Notes: generated by a model from the sequence alone, not told the origin. A DNA stretch of 64,000 nt from Ktedonosporobacter rubrisoli (GCF_004208415.1 NZ_CP035758.1:9424001-9488000), one strand, 5' to 3'; numbered from the stretch's first letter, positions 16,630 through 25,320 are shown. A program made the numbers and translations.

Positions 16630-18105
16630 TTATTCGTCAGCCGTCTTGCGCATCGTGGGGAAGAGGATAACATCACGAATTGATTCCTGGTTGGCCATCA
16701 GCATTGCCAGGCGGTCAATGCCAATACCCAGGCCCCCGGTCGGTGGCATGCCTGTCTCGATGGCTTCCAGGAAATCTTCGTCGAGTACCTGAGCCTCGTC
16801 GTCGCCTTGAGCGCGTTGGCGCAACTGGTCTTCGAAGCGGGCGCGCTGATCGAGCGGATCATTGAGCTCCGTGAAAGCATTACCTAGTTCCAGGCCACCC
16901 ACAAAAGGCTGGAAGCGCTCTACCAGGCCAGGCTTAGACCTGTGCATCTTGGCCAGCGGGGACACGTCGATTGGATAATCGATAAGGAAAAATGCCTGAC
17001 GCAGGGCAGGAATTCCTTTACGCAGCATGGCCCCTTTAAGATCATCTATCAGGCGTCCACGACCCAGTTTCGGATCAGCCTCATATCCCTGCGCGCGCAT
17101 CGCGGTGGCCAGGCTCTCTTTATCCGGGTAACGTGAGACATCAATACCAGTATGTTCGGCAATAGCATCGAGGAGAGGAATGCGCTTCCAGGGAGGAGTC
17201 AAATCAATTTCGGTCCCTTGATAAGTAATATGCGTTGTGCCTTTAACTTCCTGGGCAATAAATGCTATCATCTCTTCAACAAGTTTCATAATATCATTGT
17301 AGTCAGCATAGGCCTGATAGCATTCCATCATAGTAAATTCAGGATTATGGCTACGATCAATACCTTCATTGCGGAACGAACGTCCAATTTCATAAACCCG
17401 TTCAAAGCCGCCAACAATTAAGCGTTTGAGATATAGCTCTACAGCAATACGTAGATATAAATCGCGATCAAGAGTATTATGATGGGTAATAAAAGGACGC
17501 GCAGTTGCTCCTCCATAGAGTGGCTGCAAGATAGGAGTTTCGACCTCAATAAAGCCGTGCTCGTCAAGATAGTGGCGCATTGCGGTGATGGTGCGGCTGC
17601 GTATTACAAAAACCTGCCTCACCTCATCGCCATTGGCGATCAAGTCAAGGAAGCGCTTGCGCTGGCGTAGCTCGATATCTTCGAGGCCGTGGTACTTCTC
17701 AGGGAGAGGATGTATGCCCTTAGTCAAGAGGCGATAGCGCAAGACATGTAGCGTACGCTCGCCCGTGCGCGTCACAAACAGAAAACCGGTAACCTGAATA
17801 AAATCGCCAAGATCCAACAGCTTAATAGAGCGATAGGCTTCCTCGCCAACATCGTTAATACGGAAGTAGACCTGGATGCTGGCAGTTCCGTCCTCGATCT
17901 TAGCAAAAGCAGCCTTGCCCATTTCGCGCAATAAGCGAATGCGCCCGGTCAGGGTGTAGGAGCCTTCAGGTCCTGCCAGCTCATCGAAATGTTCTAAAAC
18001 ATCGGCAATAGTATGTGTGCGCTCTACATCGTTAGGGTATGGATTGATTCCCTGCTCACGTAATGCATGTAGGCGTTGTAATCGTATCTCTCGTTCGTCT
18101 GCCAT
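16630..18105 (-). CDS. lysS: lysyl-tRNA synthetase, class II
   Basis: A 491-residue LysRS II. The N-terminal OB-fold anticodon domain includes YTLTGRIRLLREMGKAAFAKI and LGDFIQVTGFLF. Class II motif 1 is in FIEVETPILQPLYGGATARPF. Motif 2 is VYEIGRSFRNEGIDRSHNPEFTMME in outline (Arg-Glu pair). Motif 3 is GLGIGIDRLAML near the C-terminus, then IRDVILFPTMR. It charges tRNA-Lys. Length and motifs agree with ordinary bacterial enzymes. Start at ATG 18105 with GGAGGAAATAG upstream. It is separated from birA-greA by a strong terminator, so it has its own promoter in 18106-18260, which I cannot place precisely. Confidence 0.96.
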   Translation of the reverse strand: MADEREIRLQRLHALREQGINPYPNDVERTHTIADVLEHFDELAGPEGSYTLTGRIRLLREMGKAAFAKIEDGTASIQVYFRINDVGEEAYRSIKLLDLGDFIQVTGFLFVTRTGERTLHVLRYRLLTKGIHPLPEKYHGLEDIELRQRKRFLDLIANGDEVRQVFVIRSRTITAMRHYLDEHGFIEVETPILQPLYGGATARPFITHHNTLDRDLYLRIAVELYLKRLIVGGFERVYEIGRSFRNEGIDRSHNPEFTMMECYQAYADYNDIMKLVEEMIAFIAQEVKGTTHITYQGTEIDLTPPWKRIPLLDAIAEHTGIDVSRYPDKESLATAMRAQGYEADPKLGRGRLIDDLKGAMLRKGIPALRQAFFLIDYPIDVSPLAKMHRSKPGLVERFQPFVGGLELGNAFTELNDPLDQRARFEDQLRQRAQGDDEAQVLDEDFLEAIETGMPPTGGLGIGIDRLAMLMANQESIRDVILFPTMRKTADE

Positions 18106-18260
18106 GCTCTTTCTCTATTTCCTCCAAAAAAACGTGCCCCGACAGCATAACAGTTGATGGATAGCGTAGAAAAGATATGCTGTATTGTTCTTTGGCACTT
18201 AGTCTGGTTCATTGTAACATTGTTTTTGCCTGCTGGGTACCCCATAGGAGAGACCACATA

Positions 18261-18306
18261 AAAAATCGACCTGGCCACCGGTCGGGTGTGCTGCAGGTCG
18301 ATTTTT
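18261..18306 (-). terminator. bidirectional-looking terminator after greA
   Basis: A perfect 13-pair stem, AAAAATCGACCTG (18261-18273) with CAGGTCGATTTTT (18294-18306). Read on the minus strand it ends in a T-run and lies 24 bases after the greA stop. Confidence 0.9.
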
Positions 18307-18329
18307 GCTGTTAGTCTTAGGAGAGCGCT

Positions 18330-18794
18330 CTATTCGATAGAGTGAATTGTGTACTCCTTCACACCACCGGGGGTTGAAACGATAACACGATCGCCAGGTT
18401 TATGGCCCAAAAGCGCTCTACCTACGGGCGACTCATTAGAAATACGCCCGGCGCCAGGGTTAGCCTCAAAGGCCCCCACAATGGTGTAGTGATACTCGCG
18501 TCCCTCGGCGACACGAAGGTGGACGATGGAACCGAGAGTCACGCTATCTGATCGTACATTGTCAATCAGTTTGGCCTTGGCCAGCATCTGCTCAAGTTCC
18601 ATAATGCGCCCTTCGAGGCGGGCCTGCTCGTTCTTGGCATCTTCGTACGCCGCATTATCAATTACATCACCAGATTCCTTAGCGTCATGCAAGTATTGGG
18701 CGACCTCTGCACGTTTGACGGTGCGTAAAAACTCCAACTGGCTTACTGCGCGCTGAAGTCCGTCGTTTGTGAGGAATACGTCCTGTGTCTCCAT
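18330..18794 (-). CDS. greA: transcription elongation factor GreA
   Basis: A 154-residue GreA. The N-terminal coiled coil starts VFLTNDGLQRAVSQLEFLR and carries the tip acidic pair in DAKESGDVIDNAAYEDAK, which reaches into the RNA polymerase secondary channel to stimulate cleavage of backtracked RNA. The C-terminal FKBP-like domain includes YTIVGAFEANP, ISNESPVGRALLGHKPGD and YTIHSIE. I prefer ATG 18794 (GAGGGG eight bases upstream) over ATG 18815. The leader carries a GGAGG-TACTT-CCTCC hairpin just upstream. It lies 66 bases after birA on the same strand, so birA-greA is a likely operon. Confidence 0.95.
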   Translation of the reverse strand: METQDVFLTNDGLQRAVSQLEFLRTVKRAEVAQYLHDAKESGDVIDNAAYEDAKNEQARLEGRIMELEQMLAKAKLIDNVRSDSVTLGSIVHLRVAEGREYHYTIVGAFEANPGAGRISNESPVGRALLGHKPGDRVIVSTPGGVKEYTIHSIE

Positions 18795-18860
18795 TTTCTG
18801 TTTCCCCTCATTCATCTGGTGGAGGTACTTCCTCCAACCGTAATTAGCTAGTCGGGCCAG

Positions 18861-19724
18861 TTATTGTGTGGGGTATCCAATATCGCCCCAGGTAATACTG
18901 ACTCGATCACCTGAATGACAGCGGAGTAACAGCTCTCCGTGTTCATCCACATCTTCAGCGATACCGCTGAGCATGGAATCTCCCTGGCGTACCTGAATGG
19001 TACGACCAAGCGTTGATAGCTGATTGCGCCAGCGCTCTCGTATCAACCGAGAGCTAGACCCGTAGGCTTGCGCTAGTGGGTCTTGCGCTTCTTGCTGCAA
19101 CAAGAGATAGCTTGACTCCATGTGTTGCAGCAAGCGCGTGATAAAAAACTCACGGCTTACTCTATGACCGCAAGCGCTTTGCAGCGTTGTGGCTGCCTGC
19201 GTAAGTCCCGGCACGGCCTGTGACGGAATAGCTTCTGTAAAATCACCGTTTACATTGACGCCTATTCCAACGATAGCGAAGCCCCGACCGGAACGGTCAC
19301 GGCTGGTTTCAATCAAGATACCGGCGACTTTGCGGTCCCCAACGAGAACATCGTTGGGCCATTTGATGGTTGCTGCAACTCCACAAGTGTCGGCAATGGC
19401 GTCAACTACAGCAAGCGAAGCAAACATGATTAAGTGATAGGGTGGGAAAAATGGTCGCAGTATGGTAGATGAAATCACGCTGTGTCCAGGTTGATCTACC
19501 CAATGTCTGCCTAAGCGGCCTTTGCCTGCAGTTTGACTGTCGGTAAGTACCACAACCCCCTCCTCTGACCCATCCTGAGCCAGTTGCATCGCCAACACAT
19601 TAGTTGAGTCCACTGTTGATAAAAATACAAGATGATTTCCGATGCCAAAGAAACGAGTGTCGAGCTGACGCTGTATTGCCTCTACATCGAGCTGCTTGAA
19701 CGCGGTACTTTCTATCTTCTTCAC
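18861..19724 (-). CDS. birA: biotin--[acetyl-CoA-carboxylase] ligase, monofunctional
   Basis: A 287-residue biotin protein ligase. The biotin-binding loop is DSQTAGKGRLGRHW, preceded by VDSTNVLAMQL. The adenylate-binding block is IKWPNDVLVGDRKVAGILIE, followed by GIGVNVN and a C-terminal SH3-like domain (LGRTIQVRQGDSMLSGIAEDVDEHGELLL). The N-terminal winged helix of E. coli BirA is missing, so this form should attach biotin to the acetyl-CoA carboxylase carrier protein without acting as a repressor. The start is a GTG at 19724 with a poor ribosome-binding site. A structured transcript with its own terminator ends 180 bases upstream. Confidence 0.93.
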   Translation of the reverse strand: MKKIESTAFKQLDVEAIQRQLDTRFFGIGNHLVFLSTVDSTNVLAMQLAQDGSEEGVVVLTDSQTAGKGRLGRHWVDQPGHSVISSTILRPFFPPYHLIMFASLAVVDAIADTCGVAATIKWPNDVLVGDRKVAGILIETSRDRSGRGFAIVGIGVNVNGDFTEAIPSQAVPGLTQAATTLQSACGHRVSREFFITRLLQHMESSYLLLQQEAQDPLAQAYGSSSRLIRERWRNQLSTLGRTIQVRQGDSMLSGIAEDVDEHGELLLRCHSGDRVSITWGDIGYPTQ

Positions 19725-19904
19725 ATTCTACCACTTCTAAATCTTTTATCTATTGGTATCATGGTCTTGCGAGGACCCTGTGATAAGAAGTAAGCCCGTA
19801 AGTTATCGGCGTTTTGCTTCAAAAAAATTACATAGTAAAAACGGGCAGAGGTATGGATTTTTAGATATGTTACCCAGATTGGCAAGAACGAAGTTATAGT
19901 GTAC

Positions 19905-19952
19905 AAAAAACCCAGAGCAAGGGAAACAAGTTTCTTTCGCCTTTGCTCTGGG
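19905..19952 (-). terminator. terminator of the structured leader RNA
   Basis: A ten-pair stem, CCCAGAGCAA (19911-19920) with TTGCTCTGGG (19943-19952), has a nested GAAAC/GTTTC helper stem. It is followed on the minus strand by TTTTTT (19905-19910). Confidence 0.92.
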
Positions 19953-20044
19953 GGTGCTGCACAGACAGGTAGAGAAACCTACCCACCAGTGTGTTATTCA
20001 AACCTTCACCAAGCTCCAAAGCCAGGTTCTAGCGAGAAGGTGAG

Positions 20045-20119
20045 CTAACGAAGCATCCCTCTCAACTGGAAGGTGTGGGAATCTACCACGCTGCCTGTGC
20101 AGCGACTACTTTGATCCAT
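20045..20119 (-). CDS. 24-residue peptide with an ideal ribosome-binding site
   Basis: ATG 20119 follows the full anti-16S-complementary AAAGGAGGTG (20127-20136) at nine bases. The frame reads MDQSSRCTGSVVDSHTFQLR and ends GMLR before TAG at 20045. The peptide has no hydrophobic segment, a single Cys and no similarity I recognise. A perfect Shine-Dalgarno plus a consensus promoter imply strong translation. Most of the frame lies inside the region that could fold on itself, as in leader-peptide attenuators, so ribosome position could decide the fold. No run of one regulatory codon is seen. Confidence 0.55.
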   Translation of the reverse strand: MDQSSRCTGSVVDSHTFQLRGMLR

Positions 20120-20146
20120 TACACACCACCTCCTTTCGTTGACGCT

Positions 20147-20176
20147 ATTGTACCATTGGATTTTAACAGTTGTCAA
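20147..20176 (-). promoter_or_regulatory. consensus sigma-70 promoter for the leader RNA
   Basis: On the minus strand, TTGACA (complement of 20171-20176) and TACAAT (complement of 20147-20152) are 18 bases apart. Transcription should start near 20140, just ahead of the perfect ribosome-binding site. Confidence 0.85.
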
Positions 20177-21086
20177 GCTTTCTCGAAAAATCGCTCCTGG
20201 GCAAGGAGGCCACAAGGGGCATAAAGCTTCTCAGCAGGCCGATCTAGCCTCAACTGCTACTTGTGAATTTTGTGTGAATAATGCTGCTCCTATTTTAGGT
20301 TGTCTGTTTTTCCTGTCCTGAAGTTCAGGAGATTTGGCTCGGCAAATGAGCTATAAGGGCAGAAGTCCGCTCTGGGCTTGCCTTAAGCTCTGCCATATTT
20401 GCGGCACGTTGTATTGAAAAACTTCAACCCTTCATGGCAGAGAATAATATTTCGTGCTATACTATTCATAGTAGCATCCAAGAGCGTTGTGTGGTTGGGA
20501 GCCTGAGCGAGATCGTCGCTCGTGTCCGCATCGTATTGACTGTCCATATTTGTTTAATAAGCCACGAGAGTTTGTCATGGGCGTACTATGCTGTGCTCTC
20601 TTACGCTTATATACGTATGGCATGGTGGGGATGTGCTACGCCTGGCGCTTATCTCCAATGGATGGGGAAGTGGGCCAGGCTCTGGCTTACGGAGTTATAT
20701 TGATCTATTAGAGATCTAGATTTATGTCTGCCTGAGCAGCTAGAGAGTTTGCCAGCTCTGGCGCGAGAACTCTGCCGTTGCTTGTGTGATGGGGAGAAGG
20801 CAGATGATTACAGATAGTGTTTCCCGTGGCACTATTGATCTAAGCTCAAAGCTTGATATGTGTTTTTAGCTAACGCGATGTGCAGATTTGCCGAATGTGG
20901 GAAACTGATTGGGTAGGTCGTGAGCTGCAGGCGCGCTGCGTGCTAGCAGGTTGGAAGCGGCTCTCTTTGCTCCTCCAGCCGTTGCAGGCGGCGAAAAACT
21001 TGCGCATGGAGTTAGCTATGTACATGTATGCTGTGCGTAAATTTCGATAAATGGCATAAGTAGACGAGAAGAAGGAGGACTTTCAA
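20177..21086. other. long gene-poor region with a repeat copy
   Basis: I find no gene that I can support. Open frames at 20434-20703 and 20487-20711 lack ribosome-binding sites. A stretch at about 20705-20817 reads in protein-like fashion (PEQLESLPALARELCRCL) but has no start and is closed upstream by TGA; it may be a gene remnant. A repeat shared with 28924-28979 lies at 20961-21018. Confidence 0.4.
20961..21018 (+). repeat. dispersed repeat, copy 1
   Basis: This 58-base stretch, from CTCTCTTTGCTCC to GTTAGCTA, aligns with 28924-28979 at roughly four of five positions, including the shared blocks GCAGGCGG and GAAAAACTTGC. Both copies are intergenic and in the same orientation. Confidence 0.6.
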
Positions 21087-21275
21087 ATGAAGCATCAGCA
21101 TCAATATATTGACTTGCTCATCGATGCCCTCCTGGACGAGGGTTTCACTGTAGATGAGGCTCACCGGCTCGTCCAGCTACAGGAAGAGTACGAAGAGCGC
21201 CTGGCTAACGAAGAGACAAACTATCACCGTTTTGTACGTTGGCTCGTTGAACATGGTCGTTTAAGCGAGTGGTAA
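21087..21275 (+). CDS. small conserved-looking hypothetical protein, 62 residues
   Basis: A short acidic, helical protein: MKHQHQYIDLLIDALLDEGF, then TVDEAHRLVQLQEEYEERL and a Trp-containing tail FVRWLVEHGRLSEW. It is soluble, with no Cys and no membrane segment. The start has an excellent ribosome-binding site (GAAGAAGGAGG, 21069-21079). Codon usage resembles that of neighbouring genes, so I accept it as real although I do not recognise a family. The DEGFTVDEAHRLV segment could be a short helix-turn-helix, but it is too small to be sure. The next gene has its own promoter 60 bases downstream. Confidence 0.6.
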   Translation: MKHQHQYIDLLIDALLDEGFTVDEAHRLVQLQEEYEERLANEETNYHRFVRWLVEHGRLSEW

Positions 21276-21311
21276 ATAGACTTGTCCTGGCTAAAGACCG
21301 CAGCCTATTGC

Positions 21312-21454
21312 TTGCACCGATTTTTCGGGATGTTGTACAATAAGAGTAGCGGAGCAGATGGGACGGCGTGGCATTGCTACGCCGTCCTTGTATTTCCCGC
21401 GATAAGAGAGAAGTAGGCGACCAGGTGTGTCGCCTTTGTGCAAGGGAGGCCTCT
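21312..21454 (+). promoter_or_regulatory. promoter and hairpin-containing leader of the nucleotidyltransferase gene
   Basis: TTGCAC (21312-21317) and TACAAT (21336-21341) are 18 bases apart. The leader then holds a nine-pair stem, GGACGGCGT (21361-21369) with ACGCCGTCC (21379-21387), followed by TTGTATTT, and a second stem GGCGAC/GTCGCC (21416-21421, 21429-21434) followed by TTTG. The first could act as a transcription attenuator. The ligand, if any, is unknown. Confidence 0.6.
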
Positions 21455-23956
21455 ATGAAAGCGGTTGTCATGGCCGGCGGGGAAGGATCGAGGCTACGAC
21501 CACTGACGATTCGACGACCCAAGCCGATGGTGCCTATTGCTGGTAAACCGGTAATGGAGCATATCCTCAATTTGTTGAAACGTCATGGTATCACCGAGGT
21601 CATCGTCACGGTTCAATATCTAGCGAGCAGTATTGAAGACTATTTCGGGAATGGCTCTCAGTTTGGCATGCGCATTACCTATTCGCGGGAAGATGTTCCC
21701 CTGGGGACTGCGGGTAGTGTCAAAAATGCTGAGGAGCACCTTACCGAGCCTTTTCTTGTCATTAGTGGTGATGCTCTTACCGATTATAACCTGACCGATC
21801 TCGTGAAGTATCACCAGGAGAAAAAATCTCTTGCCACACTCCTCCTTGCTCATGTGCATAACCCTCTCGAATATGGGGTTATTATCACCAATGAGGATGG
21901 CCATATTACCCAATTCCTGGAAAAGCCAAGCTGGGGTGAGGTGTTTAGCGATACCATTAATACGGGCATTTACGTTCTCGACCCTCAGATCTTTTCCTAC
22001 TTTGAGAAGAATAAGCAATTTGACTTTAGCCAGGAACTCTTTCCAATGATGCTGAAGCAGGGCGATCCGCTTTATGGATACGTGGCTTCAACGGGGTACT
22101 GGTGTGACGTCGGCAATCTTAGCGAGTATATGCGGGCAAATGCTGATGCGCTGCAAGGTCAGGTGGATATCGAGATTCCTGCCAAAAATATTGGCAGCAA
22201 TATCTGGTGCGAGGATGGAGTTGAGATCGCTGAGGATGCTCAGCTCTATGGGCCGATTTACCTTGGCCACGATTGTAAGGTGAAATCTGGCGCAATCCTG
22301 CATGGGCCGAGTATCATTGGTAGCTACTCGATCGTCGATGAGCGTGCTCAGGTAGATCGCAGCATCGTCTGGAATAGTTCGTATATCGGTGAGCGCTCAG
22401 AGCTGCGGGGGGCGATTGTCGGATCTTCAACCAGTATCAAGAGCAAGGCTGTGATGTTTGAAGGCTCGGTTATTGGCGATAATTCGACTATTCAAGATGG
22501 CGCGATCATCCAGCCCAATGTAAAAGTCTGGCCCGATAAGGAGATTGAGGCGGGCGCCGTTATCAATACAAGCATTATCTGGGGATCGCAGGGACGGCGC
22601 AGCCTGTTTAGTCGCTTTGGGGTCACTGGTCTGGTCAATATCGATGTGACGCCCGAGTTTGCTACTAAGCTTGGGGCTGCTTATGGAGCCATCTTACCCA
22701 AGGGGGCGATTGTCTGCCTCAATCGCGATACACATCGCACTTCGCGTATGATTAAGCGTGGCATTAATGCGGGCCTGCCTTCAGCTGGTGTTAATGTGCA
22801 TGACATCAATCAGGTGCCGATTCCTGTAGCGCGCTACTATATCCGCAATACTGAGGCTGTGGGCGGAGTGCATGTGCGCGTTGCGCCTCACGACCAGCGG
22901 GTAATTGATATTAAGATCTTTGATCAGTATGGCCTTGATATTAACAAGACGACTGAGCGCAAGATCGAGAATCTTTTCTTCCGTGAGGATTTCAGGCGCG
23001 TTTACCTTGATGAGATAGGCGCCATTGATGTACTGAGCAATGAGGATGTTAGCGGGCGTTACCTTGAGGGTTTTGGCAAGGTTGTCGATTTCGAGGCGGT
23101 TCGCAAGCGGAAATTCCAGCTAGTGATTGACTATGCTCATGGCAGTACAACTCAGCTCTTGCCGACGATCTTTAATCGCCTTGATTGCGAGGTAATTGCG
23201 CTTAATACCAGTAGCGAGGGCGCGCCTACTTCACGCTCGTTGGATGAACTGGGCAAAGATATGCAGCGCCTGGCTACGATTAGCTCAACGTTGCATACAG
23301 ATATGGGGATTCGCATCGATCCAGGTGGCGAAGGAATTTCTGTGGTCGATGACCGGGGGCGCATTCTTGATGGTATGAAGATGCTGGCGGTGATGACGAG
23401 CCTCTTCTTGCGCTATCATCGCAATGGTACAGTGGCGGCTCCAGTGACTGCTCCTAGCGCTCTGCAGCATATTGCCAAGCGCTATGATGGCTATATCCAG
23501 CATACAAAGGTGCTCTCGCATGCATTGATGACGGCAGCCGGGCGCGATGGTGTTGTGCTGGTTGGCGATGGTCGCGGCGGCTTTGTTTTCCCCGCGCTGC
23601 AGCCTGCCTTTGATGGGATGCTGGCGATTGTGAAGATGCTGGAGCTCCTATCCCACTTTGATATGCGTCTCTCGGATGTGGTTGATGACCTGCCCGCTTA
23701 CTATATGAGTACGACGCGGGTAACCTGTCCCTGGGAGCATAAGGGGAAAGTGATGCGCATCTTGAGTGAACAATATCGCGAGCGCCGAGCCAAGCCAATT
23801 GATGGGATCAAGATCGATCTGGGCAAAGAATGGGTGCTGGTTCTACCCGATGCGGATAGCCCGCTCTTCCATGTGGTGGCCGAATCGGTTTCCAGCGAAC
23901 AGGCGCAGGCCCTGGCCGAAAAATATGCCCGCGTGGTGAGCGGTTTACAGCAGTAG
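21455..23956 (+). CDS. sugar-nucleotidyltransferase / phosphomannomutase-like fusion
   Basis: An 833-residue fusion. Residues 1-230 are a nucleotidyltransferase: MAGGEGSRLRPLTIRRPKPM (nucleotide-binding signature), SGDALTDY and FLEKP. Residues about 250-380 form a left-handed beta helix of hexapeptide repeats. From about 385 to the end is an alpha-D-phosphohexomutase-like region. Such fusions are usually called mannose-1-phosphate guanylyltransferases and supply GDP-mannose-type sugars for surface glycans. In the mutase half the catalytic serine loop (TASHNP in active enzymes) reads RVAPHDQ, with Pro478 and His479, and the metal loop DGDGDR reads DPGGEG. That half is probably structural or regulatory. 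Start at ATG 21455 with AGGGAGG; an upstream in-frame start at 21368 lies in the leader hairpin. Confidence 0.85.
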   Translation: MKAVVMAGGEGSRLRPLTIRRPKPMVPIAGKPVMEHILNLLKRHGITEVIVTVQYLASSIEDYFGNGSQFGMRITYSREDVPLGTAGSVKNAEEHLTEPFLVISGDALTDYNLTDLVKYHQEKKSLATLLLAHVHNPLEYGVIITNEDGHITQFLEKPSWGEVFSDTINTGIYVLDPQIFSYFEKNKQFDFSQELFPMMLKQGDPLYGYVASTGYWCDVGNLSEYMRANADALQGQVDIEIPAKNIGSNIWCEDGVEIAEDAQLYGPIYLGHDCKVKSGAILHGPSIIGSYSIVDERAQVDRSIVWNSSYIGERSELRGAIVGSSTSIKSKAVMFEGSVIGDNSTIQDGAIIQPNVKVWPDKEIEAGAVINTSIIWGSQGRRSLFSRFGVTGLVNIDVTPEFATKLGAAYGAILPKGAIVCLNRDTHRTSRMIKRGINAGLPSAGVNVHDINQVPIPVARYYIRNTEAVGGVHVRVAPHDQRVIDIKIFDQYGLDINKTTERKIENLFFREDFRRVYLDEIGAIDVLSNEDVSGRYLEGFGKVVDFEAVRKRKFQLVIDYAHGSTTQLLPTIFNRLDCEVIALNTSSEGAPTSRSLDELGKDMQRLATISSTLHTDMGIRIDPGGEGISVVDDRGRILDGMKMLAVMTSLFLRYHRNGTVAAPVTAPSALQHIAKRYDGYIQHTKVLSHALMTAAGRDGVVLVGDGRGGFVFPALQPAFDGMLAIVKMLELLSHFDMRLSDVVDDLPAYYMSTTRVTCPWEHKGKVMRILSEQYRERRAKPIDGIKIDLGKEWVLVLPDADSPLFHVVAESVSSEQAQALAEKYARVVSGLQQ

Positions 23957-23986
23957 ATAAGACGAAGCATTCCCGGCACAAAATGG

Positions 23987-24014
23987 GGCACCTCGACGCT
24001 GAGGTGCCTTTTTT
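23987..24014 (+). terminator. intrinsic terminator of the fusion gene
   Basis: GGCACCTC (23987-23994) pairs with GAGGTGCC (24001-24008) around GACGCT and is followed by six T. Confidence 0.95.
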
Positions 24015-24367
24015 ATTGCTTTGTTGCTTGCAGCAAAAGATATTATTCGGGTATAGTTATATTCTAGAAAAAATACATAAGGAAAAACGTGTAAGTTGTT
24101 ATAGATATCCCATATGCATAGAAAGATAAAACACTGATAATTCGCTCTCTGGAAAATACCTGCGACTGATCTATTTCTGCTAGAGAGCTGAAGAAAGTTT
24201 GGGACATAGTATAGTCTCTATGAAGAGTATATATGCTTGTATTCTTTATCCTTGATCGTTATCCGGGCGCTTCCTTTTTTAAATGCAACCGTTTTTCTCG
24301 TCTCTTTAAGAGAGGAAAAATGAGCAGATAAGTGTCTTAAATATGTTACGTACCAAGGGGGAAACAC
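24015..24367. other. AT-rich intergenic region
   Basis: No open frame of coding character is present. The 3' part, near 24290-24330, contains a partly self-complementary TTTTTCTC...GAGGAAAAA stretch in what is probably the promoter or leader of the next gene. I cannot assign promoter elements with confidence. Confidence 0.4.
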
Positions 24368-25264
24368 ATGGATAATCGTGGAGACTGGCATGCTGGGCCT
24401 GGCCGCGAAGGACAGGGGTATTATGGTGGAAGCAAGCTTCGCCCCAAAAGTTTTGTCAGGCGCAATCTATGGGCCATCATCAGCACCTGTCTGGTGGTTG
24501 TACTGCTGGGTGTACTCTATTTTGTGTTAAGTCGTCCAGCTCCAGCAACCAATGCTGTACAACAATCTTCTTCGCCTAAGTCTGGACTTGCAACGACAGT
24601 TCCTGGCACAGCGGCAGCCTCTGCACCAACGCAGGCCCCGACTCAGGCTGCCAGCGTGGCGCCTGGTACCGTGCTCTGTCAATATGATGCTACAAGCGGT
24701 TTTCAAAACTGGGTGAAATCTCCCCAATGGAAGCAGGTCAACGATGGTACGCTAGGCAGCGCTGGCACCGATGATGGCAATGGTGCCAATAGCTATATTA
24801 CCTGGTCCGATTGTAAATTAGCTACTGGCAATTATGCGGTTGAGGCGCAGATCCAGATTGTGAGAAGTACCGATAATAATGGATATTATGAATCTGGGAT
24901 TATGATACGTGGGGATGGCAATAGATCGGGGTATCAGGTGGGAGTGGGCGCTTACAATCAGTACTGTTCCCAACCTCCACTGGCCATGGTATCTCTGGTA
25001 CAGGATGATAGAACTGGCGAAACTAGATGTTATAGCGGTGGTCTTGCACCTTTGCCAGGGGCTGGAGCCAGCCAGAATTATCAAGTAGACACAAATTTCC
25101 ATACCTACCGCGCTGAGGTGACGGGCAACACGATCCGCCTCTTCATCGATGGGCGCAAGCTGCTGGAGACTACCGATAATACCTTTACAGACGCCGGGCA
25201 GGTCGGTTTGCGCGATGTCAATGCTGATCTCAATGTAAAGAGCTTCAAGGTGACTGCGCTCTAG
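24368..25264 (+). CDS. membrane-anchored extracellular protein with a lectin-like beta-sandwich domain
   Basis: A 298-residue protein. Residues 1-33 are polar and basic, 34-54 form a single membrane helix (AIISTCLVVVLLGVLYFVL), and 58-98 are an Ala/Thr/Pro/Gln-rich stalk. The outer domain starts VLCQYDATSGFQNWV and ends LRDVNADLNVKSFKV. The latter part (YRAEVTGNTIRLFIDGRKLLE, then AGQVGLR) is the typical end of the concanavalin-like domains found in sugar-binding and DUF1080-type hydrolase proteins. The type II orientation puts the domain outside the cell. No catalytic residues can be named, so binding is as likely as hydrolysis. The start has AGGGGG upstream. A good hairpin follows the gene. 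Confidence 0.65.
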   Translation: MDNRGDWHAGPGREGQGYYGGSKLRPKSFVRRNLWAIISTCLVVVLLGVLYFVLSRPAPATNAVQQSSSPKSGLATTVPGTAAASAPTQAPTQAASVAPGTVLCQYDATSGFQNWVKSPQWKQVNDGTLGSAGTDDGNGANSYITWSDCKLATGNYAVEAQIQIVRSTDNNGYYESGIMIRGDGNRSGYQVGVGAYNQYCSQPPLAMVSLVQDDRTGETRCYSGGLAPLPGAGASQNYQVDTNFHTYRAEVTGNTIRLFIDGRKLLETTDNTFTDAGQVGLRDVNADLNVKSFKVTAL

Positions 25265-25320
25265 AAGCGCTGCTGAAAATATATTGTCCCCTTAAGCTCT
25301 CTTATATAAAGGAAGAGATT

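Larger units (their letters stand above)
19905..20140 (-). ncRNA. structured transcript of unknown family, carries a 24-codon reading frame
   Basis: A consensus promoter (TTGACA-18-TACAAT) and a strong terminator define a minus-strand RNA of about 235 bases. A 13-base end-to-end pairing, GCTGCACAGGCAG (near 20104-20092) with CTGTCTGTGCAGC (near 19968-19956), would close the whole middle part into one domain. Inner complementary pieces include ACCTTC/GAAGGT at 20002-20007 and 20036-20041. I do not recognise it as 6S, SRP, tmRNA, RNase P or a known riboswitch. It could be an independent RNA or peptide gene, or an attenuator leader for birA, 180 bases downstream. Confidence 0.6.

Noticed and set aside
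19905..20140. 6S RNA, SRP RNA, tmRNA or RNase P as identity of the structured transcript
   Set aside because: The hallmark sequences are absent (GGAAGCAGCC-type loop, tmRNA ends, RNase P core), and a perfect ribosome-binding site argues for translation.
20434..20711. Overlapping 89- and 74-codon frames
   Set aside because: Cys/Trp-rich random-looking translation without start signals.
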